DNA from: Kaistella treverensis
GTDB lineage: Bacteria; Bacteroidota; Bacteroidia; Flavobacteriales; Weeksellaceae
Direction of reading: 5' to 3'
DNA length: 64,000 bases
Assembly: GCF_900114045.1 (NCBI RefSeq)
Contig: NZ_FORQ01000002.1
Span: forward strand, 248,001 to 312,000
Shown here: piece after piece, positions 35,408-45,000 of the stretch
Layout of the letters: each line of letters begins with the position of its first letter
How positions within the stretch are numbered: the first letter of the stretch is position 1
Notes under the pieces: model-generated
Seen by the model: only the letters and a program-made list of their open reading frames with translations
Database searches by the model: none
Told to the model about the DNA's origin: nothing
Translations under genes and position numbers: made by a program

Positions 35408-37437
35408 TACTTTAAAATTTGGTAGACAATCAGTGAGGCAACATACGCCAGACCAGACATGCCGAAAAGTTGTGCCAACATCCATCTCCAGGACTTGGTT
35501 TCCCTATATACAACGGCTAAAGTGGAAACACATTGCATGGCAAAAGCATAGAAAAAAAGGATTGAAATTCCCGTGGCAAAACTGAAAACTTTTTCGCCGT
35601 TCGGTTTTACGTCGCTGCGCATTTTATCGATAATTGTTCCTTCGGGAGCTTCTTCATCTAAGCTGTAAAGCGTTGACATTGTGCCAACAAACACCTCACG
35701 CGCCACAAAACTGGTAAGGATTCCGACGCCCATTTTCCAGTCATAACCCAAAGGAGCAATTGCCGGTTCGATGGATTTTCCCATTTTCGCGAGGTAAGAA
35801 TTTTCAAGTTTCACATCGGTCGCCACAAATTCCTGGGCGTTCTGTTTCGGACCGATATAGCTGAAAAACCAAATCACGATGCTGAAAAGGAAAATAATTT
35901 TTCCGGCTCCGGTGATAAATTCCCAGACTTTACCGAGAACGATCTTAAAATCATAACCGAAAAGCGGCATTTTATACGAAGGCAAATCCATGACGAGAAA
36001 AGAAGTTCCCTTACTTTTAATAATTTTTTTCAGGATTAATGCTCCCATTAATGAGGTGAAAAATCCGAGGAAATACATCGCCATCAAAGCCAGCGCTTTA
36101 TAGCTCATTCCTATAAAGTACTTGTCAGGAATAATCAGTCCGATGATGATACTGTAGACGGGAAGCCGCGCCGAACACGTCATAAAAGGCGTAACGAGAA
36201 TGGTGATAAGTCGTTCTTTTACGTTTTCAATATTACGCGTAGACATGATGGCAGGAATCGCACACGCTGTTCCAGAAACCAGTGGTACGATACTTTTTCC
36301 GTTCAGACCAAACGGACGCAGAAAACGGTCCATGAGAAAAATGACGCGCGCCATATAGCCGGAATCTTCCAGCAAATAGAGAAAATACAATAAAATGCCA
36401 ATTTGAGGGGCAAAAACTACGATGCCGCCAATGCCGGGAATTATACCGTTTGACACGAGAGAATTTATCGGACCTTCCGGAAGCTGCGCGCTAACGAAAG
36501 TTGAAAACCAAAGGAAAAAATCGGAAATCCAGTTCATTGGATATTCCGCGAGGAAAAAGACACTTTCGAAAATAACGAGCAAAACAAGCCCGAAAATTAC
36601 GTAACCCCAAATCGGGTGAACCAAAATTTTGTCCAGCTTTTCGGTGAGTAATTCCTTGAATTGTGGTTTTTTGGCTAAAACTTTAGCAATAATTTTATCG
36701 ATTTCCTGATAGCGCCGGATGGTTTCCTGAGTCTGTAATCTTTTAGGAACCAAACATTTAACCTCATCATTATTGATTTGGTCATTCACCGTTTCCAGTT
36801 TTCCCAAATAGGTGTCGGAGGAAAGTAAAGTCCAGATTTTGTATTGATTTTCTTCCTTTGTTTCCTCTAAAATTTTGAAAACGAGACCTTTGTGCTCCGT
36901 CGGAATATCAAACGACACCGTTTCCGATTTGGTAAAACTTTGTTTAAAAACTTCCTCACGCAGCTCGTCAATTCCCTGATTCAGCTTTGCATTTGCCTGT
37001 AAAACCGTAACATTAAGCTCTTTGGAAAGCTGTTCGGTGTCTATTTTAATTCCGCGGCGGTGCGCCTGATCGATTTGGTTAACGACTAAAAGCACGGGAA
37101 TACCTAAATCCTGAATCTGCTGAAATAAAAGCAGTCCTCGTTTGATGCTTAAAGCTTCTAAAATATAAACAACACCCGTATAATTTTGCTGCTCGTCGAT
37201 CAGATATTTAGAAAAAATTGCTTCGTCTTCGGACGTTGGATAAATGCTGTAAGAACCCGGCAGATCGATAACTTCTACTTGCTCGCCCTTATATTCATAA
37301 CCGCCGGAATGGCTGGCAACAGTAACACCAGCGTAATTACCGGTTTTCTGCTTTTTGTTGCACAATATGTTGAAAACAGTGGATTTACCTACGTTAGGAT
37401 TTCCGACTAAAAGAATTTGTTTTTTTGAAGTGTTCAT
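35407..37437 (-). CDS. feoB: Ferrous iron transporter FeoB
   Basis: Inner-membrane Fe(II) transporter with a cytosolic G domain. The G domain shows GNPNVGKS (G1), DLPGSYS (G3) and NQID (G4); the membrane part has two gate-type repeats, including SGTACAIPAIMSTR and an MTCSARLPVYSIII cysteine segment, the usual FeoB pore features. ATG at 37437 (MNTSKKQILLVGNPN) gives 676 residues; the frame extends seven codons upstream without support. It is flanked by feoA upstream and a Cys-rich peptide gene downstream. Confidence 0.96.
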   Translation of the reverse strand: MNTSKKQILLVGNPNVGKSTVFNILCNKKQKTGNYAGVTVASHSGGYEYKGEQVEVIDLPGSYSIYPTSEDEAIFSKYLIDEQQNYTGVVYILEALSIKRGLLLFQQIQDLGIPVLLVVNQIDQAHRRGIKIDTEQLSKELNVTVLQANAKLNQGIDELREEVFKQSFTKSETVSFDIPTEHKGLVFKILEETKEENQYKIWTLLSSDTYLGKLETVNDQINNDEVKCLVPKRLQTQETIRRYQEIDKIIAKVLAKKPQFKELLTEKLDKILVHPIWGYVIFGLVLLVIFESVFFLAEYPMNWISDFFLWFSTFVSAQLPEGPINSLVSNGIIPGIGGIVVFAPQIGILLYFLYLLEDSGYMARVIFLMDRFLRPFGLNGKSIVPLVSGTACAIPAIMSTRNIENVKERLITILVTPFMTCSARLPVYSIIIGLIIPDKYFIGMSYKALALMAMYFLGFFTSLMGALILKKIIKSKGTSFLVMDLPSYKMPLFGYDFKIVLGKVWEFITGAGKIIFLFSIVIWFFSYIGPKQNAQEFVATDVKLENSYLAKMGKSIEPAIAPLGYDWKMGVGILTSFVAREVFVGTMSTLYSLDEEAPEGTIIDKMRSDVKPNGEKVFSFATGISILFFYAFAMQCVSTLAVVYRETKSWRWMLAQLFGMSGLAYVASLIVYQILK

Positions 37438-37473
37438 TCTACGCTCCGCGATCTGCAAGAATTGGGAGAATAT

Positions 37474-37728
37474 TTAAGTTAAACTTTCTACAATAATGAA
37501 GCGTGCTTCTTCTTCGCGAAGAGCGATCCTGCTTTTCTCGTCACCGAATTCGATATACAGCGGCCCTTTGAAAGGCGCCTGATAAAGGACTTTAAAAACA
37601 GTGTTCGGCAGCAGGCCCATTTCAATAATTTTGTTGGGCATGATGAGGTCCTTATTTTCGTAACCCAAAATCTTCCCCATTTTTTTCCGGGGAAAACAAC
37701 ATAATTTATCGGAAATATCTCTTTTCAA
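37474..37728 (-). CDS. feoA: Ferrous iron transport protein FeoA
   Basis: Small SH3-like protein that assists FeoB. Characteristic segments are MPNKIIEMGLLPNTVFKVL and, later, GPLYIEFGDEKSRIALREEEA. A -7 box (TATATTTG, 37747-37754) covers the first codon of the longest frame, so I place the start at TTG 37728 (84 residues); an internal ATG at 37680 would remove conserved N-terminal sequence. It leads the leftward feoA-feoB-Cys-rich peptide operon. Confidence 0.88.
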   Translation of the reverse strand: MKRDISDKLCCFPRKKMGKILGYENKDLIMPNKIIEMGLLPNTVFKVLYQAPFKGPLYIEFGDEKSRIALREEEARFIIVESLT

Positions 37729-37746
37729 GGCTAAAATTTTGAATGG

Positions 37747-37754
37747 CAAATATA
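37747..37754 (-). promoter_or_regulatory. -7 box of the feo operon
   Basis: Leftward TATATTTG matches TANNTTTG. No clear Fur box was recognised around it. Confidence 0.6.
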
Positions 37755-37799
37755 CGTTATTTAAATTTAATCTAAATAAGGATTATAGGAAAAATTACA

Positions 37800-37840
37800 G
37801 CACAAAAAACCTCAAAACAGTAAATGTCCCGAGGTTTCAA
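37800..37840 (-). terminator. Terminator of the GLPGLI gene
   Basis: Stem AAACCTC (37807-37813) with GAGGTTT (37831-37837) and a 17-nt loop. Read leftward it ends in a T-run, about 30 bp after the GLPGLI gene. Confidence 0.75.
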
Positions 37841-37866
37841 CAATTATAATTTAATCTATCTGAAGT

Positions 37867-38757
37867 CTATTTTTTTGGTTTTTCGACCGGAATTTCAATT
37901 GGGTTGTTATTGGACTTATAAAACTCTATAGTGGTTTTTTCCTGCTGTTTCAGGTAATCTCCCATCGTACCGTCCATTCCGGGCATTTTCATCGACATCA
38001 TTTGCGGCGTAAGCATTGGTCTCATGGAAGCAAACGGATCTTTTTTATAGTCGCTGAGCGTTTTGGTAAATTTTTCACGCGAAAGCTCCTGAACTTTCCC
38101 ACCGTTTCCGCCCGGCATTACCGATTCGATGTAAGTTACTTCATTGAAGTTAGGTATTTTTTTATTTCCCTTTAATTCCCAGGAATAATTATTTGCGTCG
38201 TCGCTGATTTTTACAATAAGTCCCGGTAAGCCGTGAAATTTGTACGGCCCGTCCTGCAATGGAATATCCGTGGTAAACCACGCGGTATACTTTCTTCCGC
38301 CATATTCTGTTGTGGCTTTTTGGGCGTTATATTCACCAATTTTTTCTTTTTGCGAATCGATCTTCCAGTTGAATTTCAAATCTTCGTTGTAACCAATATT
38401 CACCGGCGTAAAACCACTGCTGATTTGGTCCACAAACTGAACTTTCATTTCCGGGTAAAACTTGTAAATCTTCTCCGTAAACTTCGGCATCGTCATCGTT
38501 TTCGAAATATCTTTAAACGTGCCCGATTTCTGCATCGCTTCAACCTGAACTTTTAGAATGGAATCCTGCGCTACAAGCGTATAATCTCGGTAAATGCTTT
38601 TGTTTTTGGTTACGTCCAAAACAGCCATCACCTTTTCTACTTTTGCTGAATCTTTTTTCGGCTTATAGCTTAATTCATAAAAAAATCTATTGGCAGTTTC
38701 CTGTGCATTAATCGCAAAAAACGCCGTAAACGCTACAAAAGCAAAAATTTTTTTCAT
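37867..38757 (-). CDS. GLPGLI family protein
   Basis: A 296-residue secreted protein with signal peptide (about residues 1-18, ending INAQ) and the name-giving motif in KFHGLPGLIVKISDD (about residues 176-190). The family is restricted to Bacteroidota and has no established function; members often lie beside large TonB-receptor-like beta-barrels with a carboxypeptidase-regulatory domain. One such gene lies 0.7 kb away in the same direction, separated by a DinB gene. The C-terminal third is Met- and Pro-rich (MRPMLTPQMMSMKMPGMDG), which might bind metal (speculation). Confidence 0.9.
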   Translation of the reverse strand: MKKIFAFVAFTAFFAINAQETANRFFYELSYKPKKDSAKVEKVMAVLDVTKNKSIYRDYTLVAQDSILKVQVEAMQKSGTFKDISKTMTMPKFTEKIYKFYPEMKVQFVDQISSGFTPVNIGYNEDLKFNWKIDSQKEKIGEYNAQKATTEYGGRKYTAWFTTDIPLQDGPYKFHGLPGLIVKISDDANNYSWELKGNKKIPNFNEVTYIESVMPGGNGGKVQELSREKFTKTLSDYKKDPFASMRPMLTPQMMSMKMPGMDGTMGDYLKQQEKTTIEFYKSNNNPIEIPVEKPKK

Positions 38758-38872
38758 CTTTCTATTTTACAATTAGTAAACAACGGGCGGTAATTGTTAC
38801 AGAATTTTAGAAAAAAATTGCTTTTTTTAGTTTAATTTTAATCTTCATTTACCACACCTTAAAAATATTAAC

Positions 38873-39370
38873 ATGGAAACTTTACCGCTATTAAAGCAAG
38901 AATTTGAGCAGGAGTACGAAACCACGAAAAAATTCCTGGAAATTTTTCCAGAGGGAAAAAACGATTACAGCCCGCACGAAAAAAGTATGAAACTGATGAG
39001 TCTTGCCACGCACATCGTAGAAATTTTCGGCTGGCCCGAAGTCGTAATGAAAACCGAAAAAATAGATTTTGCCGCGGGCGATTACAAACCGACAATTTTG
39101 CTGAACCGCAAAGAACTTCAGCAAAAATTCGAAGAAGTTTCCGCAATCAGCAGAGAAATTTTGGAAACCAGCAAAGAAGACGACCTGACCGGAAAATGGA
39201 GCATGAATATGGGTGAGCTGGTTTTAGCAGAATTCGATAAATATGGCGCTATACGTCATGCGTTGAACCAGATTGTTCACCACCGCGCTCAACTTGGTGT
39301 TTATTATCGGCTGAATGATATTCCGCTGCCGGCAAGTTACGGCCCGAGCGCCGATCACGAAACTTTCTAA
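38873..39370 (+). CDS. DinB-family protein
   Basis: A 165-residue four-helix DinB/YfiT-type protein, usually metal-binding and thiol-dependent in function or unknown. Candidate metal ligands are His47 (LATHIVEIFGW) and His136/His137 (NQIVHHRAQLGVYYRL), the usual three-histidine arrangement. It has no signal peptide. It is oriented opposite to both neighbours and has its own terminator, so it is probably an independent unit. Confidence 0.88.
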   Translation: METLPLLKQEFEQEYETTKKFLEIFPEGKNDYSPHEKSMKLMSLATHIVEIFGWPEVVMKTEKIDFAAGDYKPTILLNRKELQQKFEEVSAISREILETSKEDDLTGKWSMNMGELVLAEFDKYGAIRHALNQIVHHRAQLGVYYRLNDIPLPASYGPSADHETF

Positions 39371-39379
39371 AATAATTCA

Positions 39380-39412
39380 AAAAAATTCCCGCCTTTTAGG
39401 CGGGATTTTTTC
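39380..39412. terminator. Bidirectional terminator with TTTTA loop
   Basis: Stem CCCGCC (39388-39393) with GGCGGG (39399-39404), loop TTTTA, A-run before and T-run after. It separates the convergent DinB and beta-barrel genes. Read leftward it is also a copy of the dispersed TAAAA-loop element. Confidence 0.85.
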
Positions 39413-39415
39413 GTT

Positions 39416-42127
39416 TTACTTAAAGTTGAATTTCACGGTAAACATCACCTGGCTTGGCCGTATTTCGATGCTGTTTCGTGTGGTAGAAAAATACGTCGTG
39501 TTGTAACCGATGGTTTCGTACACTTTTTTATTGGCAATATTCAGCCATTTTATTTCAAAATCTATTTTCTTTTTCGCCCACGTATATTGGTAAGACAAAT
39601 CGTAGAAAGGATTTCGTAACGTGGTTGCGCCTTGCGTGGTCGAAATATCATCCCAGACAAAACCGATGGTATGATTTTCCAGCGGGTAAAGATAAAGATT
39701 CAGATTATGGTTCCAGCCCGAAGATTTATTCACATTATTCCGGTAATCGTCGCTGTTTTTGTTCCAGTTCAGTGAAATATTGTAATCCAGACTCATCCAG
39801 CTGAAATAGGTATTATTAAATTTAAAAGCCACACTTTGCGTGTTATTTTTGCTTTCAATAAGATTGTCAACGTTATTATTATCCACCAAAATGCTGTATG
39901 AATTTCCATCGCGGTTGCTGAAACTTGCCGACGCATTTGTTTTAAACTTCGGGAAATATTTACCGATTTCAGCACTTTCGGTTTGCGAATAAGAATTATT
40001 ATCGAAATATTCCAAAGCTACAGACGAAGCGCCAGAAGCAAACGGCCGCGTTTTCGTGATAATATTTCGGTTCGAAACATTATAGCCGTAACGTAAATTG
40101 AAGAAAAGGTTATTCAACGGATTTCTGTACTCCAAACGCGCGGTAGAATTGATATTTCTGTTTTCCGGCAAAAGATTGCTGTCGCGGAAATTCAAAGATT
40201 TCGGACTTGTCAAAATTTGACCTTCATACACCGAACCGAAATTTCCAAAATTATAATTTATACCTCCGTAACCCGAAAATTTCCAGAAGGATGCGAAATC
40301 ATAACTTCCGTAAAAAGTTGGTTCAAAAACCGTTCGGCTTATTTCAGAATCTTTGTCGCGCAACAGATCTTTGTAATCCATTCCGTACATATTTACCGGC
40401 AAATTGATGCTTAAATTAAGTGCTTTTCCTTTATAATTCAGTCCTACGGAAGTATACGGATTGATTTCCGTCCACTTTAATTTGTTTTGAAAAGAAGTGT
40501 CAAGCAAATCACCATCGCCATAAAGCTGAGAATTCATGTCGTTAAAAGATAGATTTAAACCCACTTCCGGGGTAATCGTCCACTTTTTGTAACTAAATCC
40601 TACCGATGCGGAATGGTTGGCTTCCAAGGTTTTTAAAGCAATATTCTGGTCCAAACGGTTAAAATGCGTTCCGAAGGCGTCATCCAAATCGTAAAAATTG
40701 TCATAAACCGCAGCCAATTTTTGTCGGTCGGTTTGGTAAGAAAGGTAACTCATAAAATTCACCAGCTTATCTTTCCACGGAATTATAGTGCTTAATGAGT
40801 TTTTGATGATTCCTGTCGGCGCGCTCATCGCTTCAGCGACAGAAATATCATTTAGCGAGGGATCCGACACCGCCATATTGTATTGCGTGCGCGTATTTCC
40901 GCGGTCTTCATTCCAGAAACCATTCCAAGTTGTTGTATTTTTAAAGAAACCTTTTTTAGCATTTTTGGTAAAAATAAGTTCGCCTTTCGCGGCGTTGCTA
41001 TAGAAGTTATTAGATTCTATCGTGGTAATCTTTCCGGCTTTGAAGAAATCGGTGTCTTGTTCGTAAGTCGTTTCACGATAGGATTCTCTGCTGATCGAAT
41101 TGTTTGTGTAGCTCGTATTTGCTTTCAATTCCCATTCTTTGTTTTTGAACGGATTCGTCAGCAGATTTGCTGAAAAAAAGTGCACATTATTCATTAAATA
41201 ACGCTTTTCCGGAATATTCGGCACCGAGGCTTCATCCACACTTAACCAATGGTTTGGCGACGCCTGACCTCTTCTGCCCTCCCAGCGACTTCCGAAAGAA
41301 AGCAAGTTTCCTTCTCTTTCTACACTTTCACCATTATTATTGGTTTTATAATTCACCACCCACTGGTTTTTCTGCCCGAAAAACATCGGAGTTAATTTTA
41401 AATTATATAAAAACGGCTCCATCCCTACACCAACTTCACCACGCCCTGTCATCGTCACCGACTTTTTTAGTTTTATATTCAGCGCCGCATTTTCTGACGG
41501 AACTTTATCCTGTAAAATTTTCACCGGCTGATGGTTTTCCATTACCTCAATTTTCTGCACAGCGCCAGTCGGAAGTGAATTATTAATGGTTCCGTAACCG
41601 CCTTCCATCAAATCTTTTCCGTTTACGTAAAATTTATTGATCGGTTCACCCTGATAAAGCACGGTTCCGTCTTTATTCACCTCAATGCCGGGAACTTTCT
41701 TTAAAACATCGGCAAGCGTACGGTCAGATTTGCTTTCAAAAGCTTTGATGTCGTACGAAATGGTGTCGCCACGTTTGGTAATCATTTTGGCTTTCAGTTT
41801 CACTTCTTTAATCTCCGTTGCATCTGGCTGAAGTGTAAAATTCTGGCTTTGATCTTCGTTTTTTATCGTTTTTTGAAGCGGCTTTTGGTTAAAAGCTTTA
41901 ATTTTTAAATCCACATTGGCTTCGGCGGTGGTAAAAACCACTTTATATTCACCTTTCGCATTGGTGATGGAAAAGGCGATAATAGCGTCTTTGCCGGGTT
42001 CTTCTACCGTAACACTCGCGCTGGAAACTGGCTGGCCTTCCGCGTCGATAACTTTACCAGAAATGGTAGATTGTGCCCAGGATAGAATTGCAAAAAAAAC
42101 AGCAAAAAAGGTCGAAATTTTTCTCAT
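39416..42127 (-). CDS. TonB-receptor-like outer-membrane beta-barrel with carboxypeptidase-regulatory domain
   Basis: A 903-residue predicted outer-membrane protein. Order: signal peptide (about residues 1-18, ending LSWAQ), a carboxypeptidase-regulatory-like beta-sandwich (about 20-95), a plug-like region with SDRTLADVLKKVPGIEVNKD and INKFYVNGKDLMEGGYG, and a long barrel ending FTVKFNFK. The start is ATG 42127 (MRKISTFFAVFF) rather than the in-frame ATG 15 bp upstream. No substrate can be named. The nearby GLPGLI gene suggests a joint role. Confidence 0.9.
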   Translation of the reverse strand: MRKISTFFAVFFAILSWAQSTISGKVIDAEGQPVSSASVTVEEPGKDAIIAFSITNAKGEYKVVFTTAEANVDLKIKAFNQKPLQKTIKNEDQSQNFTLQPDATEIKEVKLKAKMITKRGDTISYDIKAFESKSDRTLADVLKKVPGIEVNKDGTVLYQGEPINKFYVNGKDLMEGGYGTINNSLPTGAVQKIEVMENHQPVKILQDKVPSENAALNIKLKKSVTMTGRGEVGVGMEPFLYNLKLTPMFFGQKNQWVVNYKTNNNGESVEREGNLLSFGSRWEGRRGQASPNHWLSVDEASVPNIPEKRYLMNNVHFFSANLLTNPFKNKEWELKANTSYTNNSISRESYRETTYEQDTDFFKAGKITTIESNNFYSNAAKGELIFTKNAKKGFFKNTTTWNGFWNEDRGNTRTQYNMAVSDPSLNDISVAEAMSAPTGIIKNSLSTIIPWKDKLVNFMSYLSYQTDRQKLAAVYDNFYDLDDAFGTHFNRLDQNIALKTLEANHSASVGFSYKKWTITPEVGLNLSFNDMNSQLYGDGDLLDTSFQNKLKWTEINPYTSVGLNYKGKALNLSINLPVNMYGMDYKDLLRDKDSEISRTVFEPTFYGSYDFASFWKFSGYGGINYNFGNFGSVYEGQILTSPKSLNFRDSNLLPENRNINSTARLEYRNPLNNLFFNLRYGYNVSNRNIITKTRPFASGASSVALEYFDNNSYSQTESAEIGKYFPKFKTNASASFSNRDGNSYSILVDNNNVDNLIESKNNTQSVAFKFNNTYFSWMSLDYNISLNWNKNSDDYRNNVNKSSGWNHNLNLYLYPLENHTIGFVWDDISTTQGATTLRNPFYDLSYQYTWAKKKIDFEIKWLNIANKKVYETIGYNTTYFSTTRNSIEIRPSQVMFTVKFNFK

Positions 42128-42257
42128 TAAAGATTTTAGCAATTAGTATTTCTTTCCGCGTAAATGTTACAAAAAGCAATTTGCTCCGCGCTTTTGCTTA
42201 AACCTTTTAAACTCAAATGCTATAAAAAGGTTTGAATTAAAATGCTGACTTTTTTAC

Positions 42258-42265
42258 TACTTTTG
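42258..42265 (+). promoter_or_regulatory. -7 box of the cupin-like gene
   Basis: TACTTTTG matches TANNTTTG and lies 22 nt before the ATG at 42287, excluding the in-frame ATG at 42242. Confidence 0.6.
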
Positions 42266-42286
42266 CTCCATATTTATCTATTTTTT

Positions 42287-43168
42287 ATGGGATTACATTT
42301 ACAGCCAATTGATGTCGTGGAAACGATTTCTGCGGAAGACTTCCGGACAAAATATTTGCTTCCGAGAAAACCCGTTGTCATCAAAGATTTAGCGCGAAAC
42401 TGGCCCGCTTACCAAAAATGGACAATGGATTATATGAAAGAAATCGTGGGTGATGTGGAAGTTCCGCTGTACGACTCTTCGAAAGCAGATCCCGCAGCGC
42501 CCATTAATTCCGCGGCGGCGAAAATGAAATTCACGGAATACATTGATTTAATTAATGAGAAGCCGACGGATTTGCGCATCTTTTTATTCGACCCGCTGAA
42601 ATCTGCGCCGCAACTTCTGGAAGATTATATCGCTCCGAAAGATTTAATGGGCGGTTTTTTGGATAAATATCCCAATATGTTTTTCGGTGGTGAAGGTTCA
42701 GAAACTTTCCTGCATTACGATATCGATTTAGCTCATATTTTCCATACGCATTTCAACGGACGGAAACACGTTTTGCTTTTTGCGAACAAATGGAAAAGCC
42801 GCCTGTACAAAATTCCGTACGCGACTTACGCGCTGGAAGATTACGATATTTCGCAACCAGATTTCGAAGAATTTCCCGCATTAGACGGCGTGGAAGGCAT
42901 TGAATGTTTCCTGGAACACGGCGACACTTTATTTATGCCGACCGGCTGGTGGCATTATATGAAATATCTGGACGGAAGTTTTTCCATCTCGCAGCGCGCT
43001 TGGGACAAATCCTGGGGCGTAAAAGCGCGCTCCCTTTGGAATCTTACCGTGCAGCGGAATTTCGATAATTTCATGAAAGCAAGGTTCAAAAAAAGATACA
43101 TGGACTGGAAAGAAAGAAAAGCCGTTGAAAGGGCAAATTTTTCCTTAAAAAAAGGTTTGCCAAAATAA
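42287..43168 (+). CDS. Cupin-like/JmjC-domain protein
   Basis: Predicted Fe(II)/2-oxoglutarate-dependent oxygenase of the cupin-8/JmjC type, possibly a protein hydroxylase. The metal triad is visible as HYDID (His-x-Asp) in ETFLHYDIDLAHIFH and a distal His in FMPTGWWHYM. The N-terminal RKPVVIKDLARNWPA is typical of the family. The start at ATG 42287 gives 293 residues. It has its own promoter and shares a terminator with the convergent M14 peptidase gene. The substrate is unknown. Confidence 0.88.
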   Translation: MGLHLQPIDVVETISAEDFRTKYLLPRKPVVIKDLARNWPAYQKWTMDYMKEIVGDVEVPLYDSSKADPAAPINSAAAKMKFTEYIDLINEKPTDLRIFLFDPLKSAPQLLEDYIAPKDLMGGFLDKYPNMFFGGEGSETFLHYDIDLAHIFHTHFNGRKHVLLFANKWKSRLYKIPYATYALEDYDISQPDFEEFPALDGVEGIECFLEHGDTLFMPTGWWHYMKYLDGSFSISQRAWDKSWGVKARSLWNLTVQRNFDNFMKARFKKRYMDWKERKAVERANFSLKKGLPK

Positions 43169-43171
43169 ATT

Positions 43172-43205
43172 AAAAAACCCTTTCATTTTCTGAAAGGGTT
43201 TCATT
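43172..43205. terminator. Bidirectional terminator between convergent genes
   Basis: Ten-bp perfect stem AACCCTTTCA (43176-43185) with TGAAAGGGTT (43191-43200), A-rich before and T-rich after. Confidence 0.85.
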
Positions 43206-43213
43206 TTGAAGTT

Positions 43214-44911
43214 TTACAAAATCCGAAAAATTGGGTACAAACTGACCGAATTTTCGTAATACGGCGAATGCTTGTAAATCCAATCGAGTTGCGCGTTTCC
43301 CTCTTTAGCAAAATCTGGGTTTGCTATTTTTTCCATTTCAAAAGCGGTTCGAAGCACCGTGCCTTTGTTCAGCAATTCCGCGGCGGTGTCTTCGAAAACG
43401 TAATCCGAAAAATACTCTTTTTGCCCCAAAATGCCGTCAAAAAAGTTCCAGTTGAAAAAAGAATCTGTCGCAGCGGGTTCCAAAGTTTCCAGCAGGTATT
43501 TTACACCGGGTTGTTTCGTAGAAACCAGAAAATCACCTTTGCGGAAATTTTGGTTTTTAAATTCTGATTTGGTTTGCGTGTCGAAGTGTAAATAATGGCC
43601 TTCGTACGGGTTTTTTACCGTTTTATAATCTGCGATTCGATAAAGTTCTACGCTAATTGTAGAATCCTGCGCGATTTCTTTCATCTGAATATTGTTTCTT
43701 TTCAAATATTCAATCACTTTATTTTCAGATTTCGGGATTACATAAAAGTTCGGAATCTGAATTTCAGCCGTTGGCTTGTATTCATTATAAAACTTCACTT
43801 TTCGGGTGAAAGGTTTTTTTCGGTCGTAAAACAATCTGGGTTTTCCGGAAACTTCGCTGGCGTTTTTTCCGGCTTCAAAACCCTTAAAATCGATGAGTTT
43901 ATATTTTGTGCTGTCGACTTTCCAGCCAATGGAATATTTCTTTCCGGGCAAAAAATTCGCTGCATTTTCGGTCATTTTTTGCTGAATTTCTTTCGCGTTT
44001 TTCTGAACATAATTAATGGAGCTCAGCATGTATTCATAAGTTGCACGAACTCTTTCGTTATACGGTTTCAGCATATGCGTTTCCGCAACAGTGCCCAAAG
44101 TGTTGAAAAGCGTGGTGTAACCCGTAGCGTAGCGCGGCGAATCCATAAAAGCCGGAAAACCTTCATCCGGAGAATCACCGTGAATATTAACGTAAGGCGT
44201 GGTCAAAATCCCTTTTTTCTCCATATTCTTCAGGATTTCCGGCTGCATTTTTTCATTGAAATACAAGCCCAGTTTATCGCCCAATCTTTCTTTATTTGTG
44301 GAAATATAAGTGAATAAATATTGATAATCTGCGCCGTTACTTACGTGATTATCGATGAAATAAATCGGTTTAAAAAACTGGAAAATTTGCTGAAATGCCT
44401 CCGAATTTTTGGTGTCATTTTTAATAAAATCGCGGTTCAGATCATAGTTTCTGGCGTTTCCGCGGAAACCGTATTCTTCCGGACCGTTTTGATTGGCGCG
44501 GCTGTGTTTTCCGCGGCGCAACATTCCGGAAATATTGTAGGCTTCGATTGCGACAATTTTTAAATTTTTAGCAGAAATTTTTCCGGTGGCCAAATCGCGC
44601 ATGAGCATCATGGTCGCATCAATTCCGTCGGGTTCGCCGGGATGAATTCCGTTATTGATTAAGATTACAGGCGCTGCTTTACTTTTTGAATTTTCGAAAA
44701 TCACCACTTTTATGGGTTCGCCGTTATCATCGCTACCGAAATCCTGAACGCTGATGCTTTTGAAATTTTTGGCTAAATCAGCGTAATATTTTACCATTTC
44801 TGCGTAAGTCGTGGTTTGGTTTCCGTTGCCTTTTTCGTAAGGTGTCGGGAAATTATTTTGAGCTAAAAAGAAGTTTGAAAGTAACAGCAGAAAGAGTAAT
44901 TTGAATTTCAT
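43214..44911 (-). CDS. M14-family zinc carboxypeptidase, secreted
   Basis: A 565-residue protein with signal peptide (about residues 1-17, ending FLAQ). The M14 zinc site is visible as NNGIHPGEPDG (His and Glu, about residues 86-96) and the later FIDNHVSNGADYQY (third ligand, about residue 190). GKHSRANQNGPEEYGFRGNARNYDLNRDF between them is characteristic of carboxypeptidase-like peptidases. The catalytic domain fills about residues 20-310; the remainder is a beta-rich C-terminal region. Substrate unknown. Confidence 0.9.
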   Translation of the reverse strand: MKFKLLFLLLLSNFFLAQNNFPTPYEKGNGNQTTTYAEMVKYYADLAKNFKSISVQDFGSDDNGEPIKVVIFENSKSKAAPVILINNGIHPGEPDGIDATMMLMRDLATGKISAKNLKIVAIEAYNISGMLRRGKHSRANQNGPEEYGFRGNARNYDLNRDFIKNDTKNSEAFQQIFQFFKPIYFIDNHVSNGADYQYLFTYISTNKERLGDKLGLYFNEKMQPEILKNMEKKGILTTPYVNIHGDSPDEGFPAFMDSPRYATGYTTLFNTLGTVAETHMLKPYNERVRATYEYMLSSINYVQKNAKEIQQKMTENAANFLPGKKYSIGWKVDSTKYKLIDFKGFEAGKNASEVSGKPRLFYDRKKPFTRKVKFYNEYKPTAEIQIPNFYVIPKSENKVIEYLKRNNIQMKEIAQDSTISVELYRIADYKTVKNPYEGHYLHFDTQTKSEFKNQNFRKGDFLVSTKQPGVKYLLETLEPAATDSFFNWNFFDGILGQKEYFSDYVFEDTAAELLNKGTVLRTAFEMEKIANPDFAKEGNAQLDWIYKHSPYYENSVSLYPIFRIL

Positions 44912-44939
44912 TTTAAAATTATTTCAGCGAAATTAAATA

Positions 44940-44978
44940 AAAAATTCCCGACTAAAAGCAGGAATTTTTGTGTTTTAG
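44940..44978 (-). terminator. Terminator downstream of lepA (TAAAA-loop element)
   Basis: TTCCCGACTAAAAGCAGGAA hairpin flanked by A and T runs. It lies beyond the lepA stop and a GC-rich island, upstream of the M14 gene, and is a copy of the dispersed element. Confidence 0.6.
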
Positions 44979-45000
44979 AAAATCTTGATTTAGAACGAAA

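Noticed and set aside
41167-41586. 139-residue open frame on the plus strand
   Set aside because: Opposite the beta-barrel receptor gene; composition typical of an antisense shadow.
43595-44317. 240-residue open frame on the plus strand
   Set aside because: It is the complement of the well-supported M14 peptidase gene and gives a Phe/Ile-rich translation without motifs.
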